DNA of 32,943 bases, taken from positions 1-32,943 of the forward strand of contig JBOHRW010000227.1 in the NCBI GenBank assembly GCA_050732935.1, in the 5' to 3' direction. A program made the translations under genes and the position numbers. The stretch's first letter is position 1; the number at the start of each line of letters is the position of its first letter. The stretch comes from DASRVA01 sp050732935. Lineage in GTDB: Bacteria; Gemmatimonadota; Gemmatimonadetes; JACCXV01; JAHWKZ01. The notes under the pieces are model-generated. The model ran no database searches and was not told where the DNA came from. It worked only from the letters and a program-made list of their open reading frames with translations. This document shows, piece after piece, positions 8,356-15,822 of this stretch.

Positions 8356-8384
8356 AAGCTATTTCTCCCTACCGACCCCATCAA
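8356..8384 (-). promoter_or_regulatory. Promoter of the hrcA-dnaJ unit
   Basis: On the minus strand, TTGATG (8379-8384) and TAGCTT (8356-8361) are separated by 17 bp, with only 6 nt between the -10 box and GTG 8349. It sits in the short gap after hemW. The -10 hexamer is identical to the one proposed for tRNA-Ala. Confidence 0.6.
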
Positions 8385-8434
8385 ACGGCGGGCCGGGTCC
8401 ACGACCGCCAACCATGCAAACCCGGTGCCCGTCT

Positions 8435-9568
8435 TCAGCGCCCGGACAGGGAGTCCAGGATCGCGTCCAGCACCAGGAAGCCCCGCTCCGTACAGCCCAA
8501 TCGACCTTTCCGACGCCGGAGCATGCCCCTCGCGACGAGTCGCTCGACAATCGGGCGGGCGTCCGGGGTCGCGAACCGCGGGTGATCGGCTGGCAAACCG
8601 CGCGTCGTCCGCAGTCCCAGATAGAGCGACTCCAGGTCACGCTCCGCCGGACCCAGCACCTCCACGAACTCGCGCGGGTCGGCGCCGGTTTCCAGCGCCC
8701 GTCCCCAACCCTCGAGCGAAGCGACGTTCGCCCAGCGCCGTTCGCCATCGAAGGAGTGGGCGGCAGGGCCCAGCCCGAGGTACGAGGCTCCGCTCCAGTA
8801 CGACTGGTTGTGACGCGAGCGGTGCCCCGGCCGGGCGAAGCTCGACACCTCGTAATGCTCGAATCCCCGCCGCCGCGCCGCCCGGCAGGCGCGCAGGTAC
8901 TCGGCGCCGTAGGCCGCGTCGTCGAGGGTGAGGCGCTCCCCACGGGCATCCCGTCGGTGGAACGCCGTCCCGGGCTCGAGGGTCAACCCGTAGAGCGAGA
9001 GATGCGTGAGCGGCAGCTCGAGCGCCGCCTCGAGATCGGCAGGCCACGCCTTGCGTCGATCCTCCACGGCCAGGTTGAATACGAGATCCAGGGAGACGTC
9101 GGCGAAGCTGGCTTCCGCAGCGGCGATCACTGCGTCCCGCGCGCGGGCCCCTCCGTGGTCGCGGCCCAGGAAGCGGAGCCGATCGGGATCGAACGACTGC
9201 GCCCCCACCGAGATCCGGGTCACCCCGCGCTCGCGGTAGCCGGCGTAGAGCCCGGCGCCGACGTCGGAGGGATTGACCTCCACCGTCCACTCCAAGTCCG
9301 GGTCCCTCTCGGCGATCCCCAGGCACAGGTCGGCCAGCCGGCGAAAACCCCCTTCGCTCAACCGGGACGGTGTGCCGCCCCCCCAGTACAGCGTGACGAG
9401 CGGCCCGTCGAACGCCCCCCGCGAGCCCCAGACCTCCACCTCGCGCTCCACTCCGTCCAGGAACACGGTCTCGCGCGCGGCATCGGGGCGCACGTTGTAG
9501 AAGGCGCAGTACGGGCACCGGTACGTGCAGAAGGGAACGTGGACGTACACGTGGAGCCCCGGCGTCAC
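8435..9568 (-). CDS. hemW: Radical SAM heme chaperone HemW
   Basis: HemN-like radical SAM protein that carries heme for insertion into respiratory enzymes, not a true coproporphyrinogen oxidase. At 377 residues it fits HemW. The [4Fe-4S]-SAM motif is C14-x3-C18-x2-C21 (FCTYRCPYCAF), followed by YWGGGTPSRL (SAM contact), VEVNPSDV, RISVGAQSFD and the HemW-type HNQSYWSG. The N-terminal extra cysteine seen in true HemN enzymes is absent. The start is GTG 9568, overlapping the dprA stop as GTGA, so translation is probably coupled to dprA. Confidence 0.93.
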   Translation of the reverse strand: MTPGLHVYVHVPFCTYRCPYCAFYNVRPDAARETVFLDGVEREVEVWGSRGAFDGPLVTLYWGGGTPSRLSEGGFRRLADLCLGIAERDPDLEWTVEVNPSDVGAGLYAGYRERGVTRISVGAQSFDPDRLRFLGRDHGGARARDAVIAAAEASFADVSLDLVFNLAVEDRRKAWPADLEAALELPLTHLSLYGLTLEPGTAFHRRDARGERLTLDDAAYGAEYLRACRAARRRGFEHYEVSSFARPGHRSRHNQSYWSGASYLGLGPAAHSFDGERRWANVASLEGWGRALETGADPREFVEVLGPAERDLESLYLGLRTTRGLPADHPRFATPDARPIVERLVARGMLRRRKGRLGCTERGFLVLDAILDSLSGR

Positions 9569-10545
9569 TGCTTCTCCCCGCCGCGCTCGGCGCGTTCCAG
9601 TCTCTCGCGCCTGGGCGCCGGCACCGGCTCGCTGTAGCGGTTCCCGACATGGGATCTAACCAGCCCGAGCAGCTCGAGCGCGGTCAGGGTGGCGAGCGTC
9701 TCGGCCAGCGGTACCCGCGCCGCTTCGGCCAGCCGCTCCGCGGTCGTGGGGGCTTCGCCCAGGGCGGCCAGGAGGCGATCGCGGGGCGGCCCCTCCGGAT
9801 CGGACGCGGGCCGAGCAGGGCGCGCCTCCAGGCCGGCCAGCCCCTCCAGGCCAGGCAGCCCTCCCAGCTCCTCGAGCACGTGATCGGGGGAGAGCACGAG
9901 GCGGGCTCCGTCAACCAGGAGGCCGTTGACGCCGGCCGCGTTGGGCAGGAAGGGATGGCCCGGTACGGCCATGACCTCGCGCCCCGCCGCGAGCGCATGA
10001 CGGACCGTCGTCAGCGCTCCCGATCTCGCCGCCGCCTCGACCACGACCACGATCCGCGCCAGGCCGGCGATGATGCGGTTGCGGCGCGGGAAATGATACG
10101 GCAGCGGCGGTGTCCCCGGCGGGAACTCGGTCACCAGGCACCCATCGCGAGCGATCCGCGCGGCCAGCTTGCGGTTGGAAGGTGGCGCCGCCACGTCGAG
10201 CCCGCCGCCCAGGACGGCGACGGTCGGCCCGCCCGCGGAAAGCGCGCCCGCATGGGCGCCGGCGTCGATCCCCACGGCGCATCCACTCACGACGACGATT
10301 CCCCGCCCCGCGAGCGCGGCCCCGAGACGCTCGGCCATGGCGCGCCCCATCGGACTCGCCTTGCGCGAGCCCACGACGGCCACCGCGGTCCGGCAGAGAA
10401 GCCCGATGTCGCCGGAGCAGTGGAGCTGCTCGGGCGGATCGGGGATGGCGAGGAGAAGCGGCGGGTACGCCGGCGATCCCCTCCGGACGATCCGCGCCGG
10501 GGGTGCGGAGCTTCGATCACGGAACCCAGTCGTCGTCCGATCCAC
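9565..10545 (-). CDS. dprA: DNA-processing protein DprA, shortened N-terminus
   Basis: Single-stranded-DNA-binding protein that loads RecA onto incoming DNA in transformation. The Rossmann core is complete: VAVVGSRKASPMGRAMAE, VVSGCAVGIDAGAHAGAL, VAVLGGGLDV, FPRRNRIIAGL, VVVVEAAARSGALTTVRHAL and MAVPGHPFLPNAAGVN. A winged-helix C-terminal domain (about residues 240-305) follows. At 326 residues from GTG 10545 it lacks the N-terminal SAM/HhH domain of many DprA proteins and starts just before SPAYPPLLLAIPDPPEQL. GTG 10545 has a GGAGG directly upstream (10546-10550 on the minus strand), and the gene overlaps the end of obg by 29 bp. Longer in-frame starts would run deep into obg. It is followed by hemW with a 4-bp overlap. 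Confidence 0.9.
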   Translation of the reverse strand: MDRTTTGFRDRSSAPPARIVRRGSPAYPPLLLAIPDPPEQLHCSGDIGLLCRTAVAVVGSRKASPMGRAMAERLGAALAGRGIVVVSGCAVGIDAGAHAGALSAGGPTVAVLGGGLDVAAPPSNRKLAARIARDGCLVTEFPPGTPPLPYHFPRRNRIIAGLARIVVVVEAAARSGALTTVRHALAAGREVMAVPGHPFLPNAAGVNGLLVDGARLVLSPDHVLEELGGLPGLEGLAGLEARPARPASDPEGPPRDRLLAALGEAPTTAERLAEAARVPLAETLATLTALELLGLVRSHVGNRYSEPVPAPRRERLERAERGGEKQ

Positions 10546-11566
10546 CTCCCTCCTCGACCGGCTCGGATTTGGCCGGCGCGGTCTGGTCCCCCGGGTGTCT
10601 CCGCGCGAGTCGCTCCAGCTCGCCGACCAGCTCGTCGAGCCCGCGGCCCGATACCGCCGAGATCGCCAGGGTCGTCTCGGCGTCGTCGAAGGCGACGTCC
10701 GCCGGAGGCTCGCCAAGGTCGCGCTTCGACCAGACGACGATCCGCGGCCGCTCCAGCAGCGCGGGCGACCACTCGGACAGCTCGCGCTTGAGCGTCTCGT
10801 ACTCGGCCTGCGGATCGGGCGTCGTGACGTCGATCAGAAAGCACAGCACCCGGGTCCGCTCGAGGTGGCGCAGGAACCTGTGGCCGAGCCCCTTGCCCTC
10901 CGCGGCGCCCTCGATCAACCCCGGGATGTCGGCCACGACGAAGGAGCGGCCCTCGCCAGGCGCGACCACCCCGAGGTTGGGGGTCAGCGTCGTGAACGGG
11001 TAATCCGCGATCTTGGGCCGCGCCGCGCTGATCCTCGAGAGGAGCGTCGACTTCCCGGCGTTCGGGCTGCCGACAAGCCCGACGTCGGCGATCAGCTTGA
11101 GCTCGAGCACGATCTCACGCTCCTCGCCGGGCTCGCCGGTGTCGGCCCGCCGCGGCGTCTGCCGGGTGGGCCCCGCGAAGGCGGCGTTCCCCCGGCCGCC
11201 CCGACCGCCGCGCGCCACCACCACCGACTGGCCCGCCCCGGTGAGATCTCCGAGAAGCTCGCCCGTCTCCGCGTCGCGCACGATCGTCCCCTCGGGAACA
11301 CGCAGCCGGACGTCCTCGCCGTCGGCCCCGGTTCGGTTGTTCCCCGAGCCGTGCTCGCCACCCCGGGCCTGGTAGCGGGTGCGGTACCGGTAGTCGTAGA
11401 GAGTCGTCAGGTTCGTGTCGACCTCGATCACGACGTCACCGCCCTGGCCGCCCTTTCCCCCGTCCGGGCCGCCCCGCGGGACGTACTTCTCGCGCCGGAA
11501 CGACACGCAGCCGCTCCCACCGGCGCCCGCCTTCACGGATATTCGAGCTTCGTCGACGAACTGCAT
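10517..11566 (-). CDS. obg: Obg-family GTPase (ribosome biogenesis)
   Basis: Essential GTPase acting in 50S ribosome assembly and stress signalling. The 349-residue length is typical. The glycine-rich Obg domain covers 1-158 (KAGAGGSGCVSFRREKY, GGPDGGKGGQGGDV), then the G domain: G1 GSPNAGKS (166-173), G3 DIPGLIEGA (213-221), G4 SKRD (280-283) and G5 SAVSGRG. G4 normally reads NKxD, so Ser in place of Asn is unusual but may be tolerated. The tail is acidic (GGGSDDDWVP). No Shine-Dalgarno is visible before ATG 11566. The gene begins 11 bp after the foreign-looking DprA-like gene, where rplU-rpmA would often be found. Confidence 0.95.
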   Translation of the reverse strand: MQFVDEARISVKAGAGGSGCVSFRREKYVPRGGPDGGKGGQGGDVVIEVDTNLTTLYDYRYRTRYQARGGEHGSGNNRTGADGEDVRLRVPEGTIVRDAETGELLGDLTGAGQSVVVARGGRGGRGNAAFAGPTRQTPRRADTGEPGEEREIVLELKLIADVGLVGSPNAGKSTLLSRISAARPKIADYPFTTLTPNLGVVAPGEGRSFVVADIPGLIEGAAEGKGLGHRFLRHLERTRVLCFLIDVTTPDPQAEYETLKRELSEWSPALLERPRIVVWSKRDLGEPPADVAFDDAETTLAISAVSGRGLDELVGELERLARRHPGDQTAPAKSEPVEEGGGSDDDWVP

Positions 11567-11577
11567 ATGGACCGGGA

Positions 11578-12501
11578 TCAGCCAAACAACGTTGTCTGAT
11601 CGTCTGATGAGCCAGCCTTCGACCGCTTAACCAGCTCTTCCAGCACAAATTCGGGCTTCCGTGGATCGAGCGGAATCGCACCGTGATCTATGAGCCTTCG
11701 GTTTCCATGAGCGATCTCTTCCTCGAAATCCGGGACCATCAGTGTCTTGTCAGCCTCGAGACACAACATTCCCTGAGCCCAGGAACCCCCCCGAACGTCC
11801 GATGCGACAACCACAACGGCGCGAGAAAGGGCGGCGATCCATTTGTTACGTTCGATCGCCTGGTAGACCGTCCACTTCGAGGCGGGATTGAACCCGCTGA
11901 CCAGGAGAAGCGACTTCTCATCGGCGTCTCGTAGTCCACGGCGAAGCGAGAATCTCAGCAGCCCCTCCGCCGGAACGATCGTTGTTGTTCCTCCCGATCT
12001 CAAGGCGGCCTCATGGGCCATTTCATCGATCCCTGCTGCGTGACCGGAGACGACGTTGAAACCCAGATCTGCCAACAACTGGGCAATCCGCGCCGCAAGC
12101 TCGATCGCCGGTTCAGCTGCCGAGCGAGAGCCGGAGATCGCGATGCCAGGACGTCGAAAGAGCCGAAGGTTGCCTGATGCATACAGCAAGACAGGTAATG
12201 GTAGTCTCGGGTCGAGATGTTCGGCTGGATAGGCGGAATCATCCGGTATCAGCAGGACTGAACCGGGTGGCGCTGGACAGGCTTCTTGAGGATCCGAGAG
12301 CATAAGTGCTGCTTTATCTGCCAGGGCTCTGCTTAATCCAAGGGATACGAGTTCTTCGACGCCCGCGTCCAGCAACTCTCCGCCTTCCCGATGATGCTTG
12401 GCCAAGACCATCGCAAGCTCCGTCAGTCGCTTTGGCCCCAACCCGGGGGTCGATTTGAGCGCGCTCCATGCCAGTGCATTTCTGTCCGCTACTCTGACCA
12501 T
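11578..12501 (-). CDS. DprA-like protein of a low-GC two-gene cassette (ShosA-like candidate)
   Basis: A 307-residue divergent SMF/DprA protein. Residues 12-60 form an HhH/SAM-like helical domain (LKSTPGLGPKRLTELAMVL). The Rossmann domain is at about 105-260: GIAISGSRSAAEPAIELAA, VVSGHAAGIDEMAHEAAL, ERNKWIAALSRAVVVVASD and RGGSWAQGMLCLEADKTLMV. Canonical DprA has RNRIIAGLS and SGSLITA at the last two places, so ligand contacts differ. It lacks the winged-helix C-terminus. It starts with ATG 12501, sharing one base with the stop of the PRTase gene (TGATG). Base composition is much lower than in the flanks. The best role is partner or antitoxin of the PRTase, as in ShosTA. That is an inference from domain pairing. 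Confidence 0.8.
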   Translation of the reverse strand: MVRVADRNALAWSALKSTPGLGPKRLTELAMVLAKHHREGGELLDAGVEELVSLGLSRALADKAALMLSDPQEACPAPPGSVLLIPDDSAYPAEHLDPRLPLPVLLYASGNLRLFRRPGIAISGSRSAAEPAIELAARIAQLLADLGFNVVSGHAAGIDEMAHEAALRSGGTTTIVPAEGLLRFSLRRGLRDADEKSLLLVSGFNPASKWTVYQAIERNKWIAALSRAVVVVASDVRGGSWAQGMLCLEADKTLMVPDFEEEIAHGNRRLIDHGAIPLDPRKPEFVLEELVKRSKAGSSDDQTTLFG

Positions 12502-12881
12502 CAGTCCCTGAGTGTCTTCGTCGCTGCCAGACCTATGACTCGTTTCGCACCTTTCTCGCGGAGCAAATCCGAGATGAAACCCAGTGTCGATCCTGATCTT
12601 ATCAAGTCGTCCACAATCACGATCGTTCTTTCTGATAACGTTTCGGCGATTTTGTACGCACCCTTCAAAGCGGCCAACTTCTCCTCGTATGGGAGGTTCT
12701 TTATTTCGGTAGGTTTCAGCTTTTCCACCAGACCTCTCTCCAACGGTATGCCAAGAACGCTCGAAGCTTGCTCGGCCATCAGCTCAGGAAGATTGTGGGG
12801 GGATTTTGAAGGATTGGCCGGGACACCAACAATTCCATCGGCGCGTTGAACAGTCGGATGTCGACGGATCCGGGCCCTCAC
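12501..12881 (-). CDS. ComF-like phosphoribosyltransferase of the cassette (ShosT-like candidate), possibly N-terminally truncated
   Basis: A 126-residue type I phosphoribosyltransferase domain. ADGIVGVPANPSKSPHNLPE (14-33) is the ComF-type first strand and loop. KPTEIKNLPYEEKLAALKGA (56-75) corresponds to the flexible hood and loop. TIVIVDDLIRSGST (86-99) is the PRPP-binding loop. The protein ends ATKTLRD. Start: GTG 12881 overlaps the icd stop as GTGA. No other start is available before the first domain strand, and only about 14 residues precede it, so an original N-terminal part may have been lost at the icd junction. Two lines within the gene count 52% and 43% GC, against mostly 62-70% around. 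It probably acts on nucleotides or related substrates, but the substrate is unknown. Confidence 0.75.
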   Translation of the reverse strand: MRARIRRHPTVQRADGIVGVPANPSKSPHNLPELMAEQASSVLGIPLERGLVEKLKPTEIKNLPYEEKLAALKGAYKIAETLSERTIVIVDDLIRSGSTLGFISDLLREKGAKRVIGLAATKTLRD

Positions 12882-14125
12882 ATTCGCTCGATGACCGCCT
12901 CCGCGAACTCCGAGCACCTCACCTCGGTCGCCCCCTCCATCTGCCGCGCCAGATCGTACGTCACGACCTTGTCGCGGATCGCGGTCTCGATCCCGGTCTC
13001 GATCCGCTCGCGGACCTCGGTCCATCCCAGGAAGTCGAACATGAAGGCTCCCGACAGGATCAGGCTCCCGGGGTTGACCTTGTCCTGGCCGGCGTACTTG
13101 GGCGCGGTGCCATGGGTGGCCTCGAAGACGGCCTCGTGATCCCCGATGTTGGCGCCCGGCGCCATCCCGAGCCCGCCCACCTGAGCGGCGGCCGCGTCCG
13201 ACAGATAGTCGCCGTTCAGGTTCGGGAGGGCGAGCACCTCGTACTCGTCCGGCCGCAGAAGGAGCTGCTGGAACATGGCGTCCGCGATCCGGTCCTTGAT
13301 CACCACACGGTCGCCGGGATCGGCGGCGCCGTCCTTCCACAGCTCGGACTCGGGCACGGTACGGTCCCCGAAGTTCTCGGCCGCCTCTTCGTATCCCCAC
13401 TCGCGGAATGCCCCCTCCGTGAACTTCATGATGTTCCCCTTGTGGACCAGCGTCACCGAGCCAAGGCCCTTGTCGAGCGCGTAGCGGATCGCGGCGGCCA
13501 CGAGGCGCTTCGTGTTCCTGGCGCTGATCGGCTTGACGCCGATCCCGGAGTCGCCGGGGATCTTCGTCCCCATCTCGCCGTTCAGGAACCCGATCACGCG
13601 TTCGACCTCGGGCGTCCCGGCCTTCCACTCGATCCCCGCGTACACGTCCTCGGTGTTCTCGCGGAAGATCACCACGTCCAGCATCTCCGGCCGCTTCATC
13701 GGAGACGGCGTGCCGGCGTAGTAGCGGCACGGCCGCACGCAGCAGTAGAGGTCCAGCTCCTGGCGCAGAGTCACGTTCAACGACCGGATGCCGCCGCCGA
13801 CGGGGGTCGTGAGCGGACCCTTGATCGCCACCCGGTAGTCCCGGATCGCCTGGAGCGTGTCGGCCGGGAGCCATTTCCCCTCGCCGTAGGCGGAAACCGC
13901 TTTCTCGCCGGCGTAGATTTCGAACCACTCGATCCGGCGCTGGGCCCCGTAGGCCTTCTCCACGGCAGCGTCGAATACTCGACGCGAGGCCGCCCAGATG
14001 TCCGGTCCGATCCCGTCGCCCTCGATGAACGGGATCACCGGCCGGTCGGGACAGCTCACCTCGAACGCCCGCGAGTACTCGATCACCTCCCCTTCGGTCG
14101 GCGAGGTCAGACGCTCGTATCCCAT
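12878..14125 (-). CDS. icd: Isocitrate dehydrogenase, NADP-dependent
   Basis: Oxidative decarboxylation of isocitrate to 2-oxoglutarate with NADP. The 415-residue length is near the 416 of the E. coli enzyme. Visible motifs are FIEGDGIGPD, the substrate loop IRSLNVTLRQELDLY (with the serine that AceK phosphorylates in E. coli), IFRENTEDVYAGIEW, and the NADP-type HGTAPKYAGQDKVNPGS with VTYDLARQM (Lys-Tyr and Tyr...Arg, as in NADP enzymes). The C-terminus (SEFAEAVIERM) is complete. ATG 14125 has a GGAG about 9 nt upstream. It follows gltA by 68 bp on the same strand, probably as one unit. Its stop codon is overlapped by the PRTase start. Confidence 0.96.
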   Translation of the reverse strand: MGYERLTSPTEGEVIEYSRAFEVSCPDRPVIPFIEGDGIGPDIWAASRRVFDAAVEKAYGAQRRIEWFEIYAGEKAVSAYGEGKWLPADTLQAIRDYRVAIKGPLTTPVGGGIRSLNVTLRQELDLYCCVRPCRYYAGTPSPMKRPEMLDVVIFRENTEDVYAGIEWKAGTPEVERVIGFLNGEMGTKIPGDSGIGVKPISARNTKRLVAAAIRYALDKGLGSVTLVHKGNIMKFTEGAFREWGYEEAAENFGDRTVPESELWKDGAADPGDRVVIKDRIADAMFQQLLLRPDEYEVLALPNLNGDYLSDAAAAQVGGLGMAPGANIGDHEAVFEATHGTAPKYAGQDKVNPGSLILSGAFMFDFLGWTEVRERIETGIETAIRDKVVTYDLARQMEGATEVRCSEFAEAVIERM

Positions 14126-14193
14126 CGATCACTCCTCTCGATCAGCAAGTTTCGGGGCAGGAAGGGCGGAGCGCTATCGCGGCCGGGCAGCCC

Positions 14194-15351
14194 TCAGCGA
14201 TCCTCGATCGGGGTGTAGTCGAGGTCCTTCTTCCCCACGTACTTCGCGCGCGGCCGGATCAGCCGGTTGTGCGCGTACTGGGCCTCGACATGGGTACACC
14301 AGCCGCTGATCCGCGAGATCGCGAAGATCGGTGTGAAGAGATCGGTGGGGATGCCGAGCGCGTGGTAGGTGGAGGCCGAGAAGAAATCGACGTTGGGATC
14401 GATCCCCTTCTCCGAGTCCATGGCCGCGAGGATCTGCTCGCTCATCTCGAACCATTGGGGCTGTCCGGCCCGCTGGGAGAGGTCGCGCGAGAAGCGGCGC
14501 AGGATCGGGGCCCGCGGGTCCATCGTCTTGTATACGCGATGACCGAAGCCCATCACCTTCTCCTTGCGGTCGAGCTTCTCCCGCACCCAGGCGGCGGGCT
14601 CGATCCCGCGCTCCTCGATCTCGAGGAGCATCTTCATGACCTCCTGGTTGGCGCCGCCGTGCAGCGGGCCCTTGAGCGTGCCCACCGCGCTCGTGATGGC
14701 GGAGTGGATGTCCGAGAGCGTCGCGGCCGTGACCCGCGCCGAGAACGTGGACGCGTTCATTCCGTGCTCGGCGTGGAGGATCAGGCAGACGTCCATGACG
14801 TGCGCGTCGTCCGGGTCGGGGTCCTTTCCCGACAGCATGTAGAGGAAGTTCGCGGCGTGTCCCAGATCCTCGCGAGGATCGACGGGGTCCTCACCGCGAC
14901 GCAGCCGGTCGAAGGCGGCCACGATCGGGGGGAACCGGGCGATCAGGCGGATCACCTTCCGGCGTGTGGCCTCGGGCGAGCCGTCCAGCGTGTCGGGATC
15001 CACCGTGGCCATCGCCGAGACGGCGGTCCGGAGCACAGCCATGGGCTCGGCGTCCGTTGGCAGCCCGCGCAGGAGCTCCAGCACGCCGTCTCCGAGCGCG
15101 CGCTCGGCGGCCAGCCGGGCGGCCAGCTCGTCCAGCCGGGAGCGACCCGGCAGCTCGCCGTCGAGCAGAAGGGCGGTCGTCTCCTCGAACGTCGAGTGCT
15201 CCGCCAGACCCTCGATAGAATATCCGCGATAGACGAGCTTTCCGGCCTGGCCGTCGACGTAGGAGATCTCGGATTCGGCGACGACAACGCCTTCCAGCCC
15301 CGCGGCCGGAGGCTGGGGAGGAGGTGCGGAAGTTGTGGTCGGATCGGACAT
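14194..15351 (-). CDS. gltA: Citrate synthase
   Basis: Condenses acetyl-CoA and oxaloacetate, the entry step of the TCA cycle. The 385-residue protein has LVYRGYSIEGLAE, ILHAEHGMNASTFSARV, KGPLHGGANQEVMK (catalytic His), MGFGHRVYKTMDPRA (second His) and SASTYHALGIP. The length fits the shorter class of bacterial enzymes. Residues 1-20 form a Pro/Thr-rich extension. A longer in-frame start at 15420 exists, but the promoter lies inside that extension, so ATG 15351 is preferred. No Shine-Dalgarno is visible and the -10 box is 7 nt away, which suggests a leaderless transcript. icd follows. Confidence 0.95.
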   Translation of the reverse strand: MSDPTTTSAPPPQPPAAGLEGVVVAESEISYVDGQAGKLVYRGYSIEGLAEHSTFEETTALLLDGELPGRSRLDELAARLAAERALGDGVLELLRGLPTDAEPMAVLRTAVSAMATVDPDTLDGSPEATRRKVIRLIARFPPIVAAFDRLRRGEDPVDPREDLGHAANFLYMLSGKDPDPDDAHVMDVCLILHAEHGMNASTFSARVTAATLSDIHSAITSAVGTLKGPLHGGANQEVMKMLLEIEERGIEPAAWVREKLDRKEKVMGFGHRVYKTMDPRAPILRRFSRDLSQRAGQPQWFEMSEQILAAMDSEKGIDPNVDFFSASTYHALGIPTDLFTPIFAISRISGWCTHVEAQYAHNRLIRPRAKYVGKKDLDYTPIEDR

Positions 15352-15358
15352 GAGTGGG

Positions 15359-15387
15359 AACCTAGACGAGCCGCCGGAGGCCGTCAA
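15359..15387 (-). promoter_or_regulatory. Promoter of gltA-icd
   Basis: On the minus strand, TTGACG (15382-15387) and TAGGTT (15359-15364) are separated by 17 bp. Only 7 nt separate the -10 box from ATG 15351, so transcription would begin at the start codon. Confidence 0.65.
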
Positions 15388-15440
15388 TTCGATTCGGCGG
15401 TCGGTGGGTCGGTAAACCAACCCACTACCTGGCGGGTCAT

Positions 15441-15806
15441 TTATCCGCCGGGCGATAGTCCAAGCGCGTCGGCTGCCCGGGCGGCCGGCATGTCGAACGT
15501 CCAGAACCCCGCATCCGACAGAAGGGCGCAGCCCAGGAGCTGAGCATCCACCCAGCCGACCCCGCGGCCGTACAGCCGACGCGACTCGATGAAGTCCAGG
15601 ACCTCTGTGTCGGAGATGACCAGGGTGGTCGGAAGTCGCTGCAGGTCGGTCAGGACCCGAGCGCGCCGTCGGCCGAGACCTCCCAAGGCGAGCTCACCCA
15701 CGATCCACGGGTGCATGAGGATCCGATTTTCCTCGAGCAGGTCCGCCACCCGCGCGGCGCGGGGGGAGCCTCGAAAGAAATCGACCCACACCGAGGTGTC
15801 AATCAG
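15441..15806 (-). CDS. vapC: VapC-type PIN-domain toxin with uncertain or damaged start
   Basis: PIN-domain ribonuclease toxin. Visible features are IDTSVWVDFFRG (first acidic residue in the D-T-S motif), IVGELALGG (Glu), GWVDAQLLGCALL (Asp) and FWTFDMPAARAA (Asp). The expected start would be Met-Ile-Leu-Ile-Asp-Thr-Ser. The DNA instead has ATG at 15811-15813 followed by one extra base, G, before ATT CTG ATT GAC, putting that ATG out of frame. In-frame options are CTG 15806, used here, or GTG 15791, which would remove the first catalytic Asp. Either a rare start is used, or a one-base insertion has disabled the gene. The antitoxin gene ends 16 bp upstream. Confidence 0.7.
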   Translation of the reverse strand: MIDTSVWVDFFRGSPRAARVADLLEENRILMHPWIVGELALGGLGRRRARVLTDLQRLPTTLVISDTEVLDFIESRRLYGRGVGWVDAQLLGCALLSDAGFWTFDMPAARAADALGLSPGG

Positions 15807-15822
15807 AATCCATCGATCTCGA

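Noticed and set aside
8435..9568. HemN coproporphyrinogen III oxidase as the call for the radical SAM gene
   Set aside because: Length and the HNQSYW pattern fit HemW. The extra N-terminal features of HemN are absent.
12882..14132. The upstream part of the PRTase frame running through icd
   Set aside because: Within icd it is a shifted-frame translation (Arg/Gly-rich). Only the part after GTG 12881 looks like protein.
15420..15445. Possible hairpin GGCGG/CCGCC after vapC as terminator
   Set aside because: Only a 5-bp stem with a 9-nt loop and no T tract. It also lies near the gltA promoter region.
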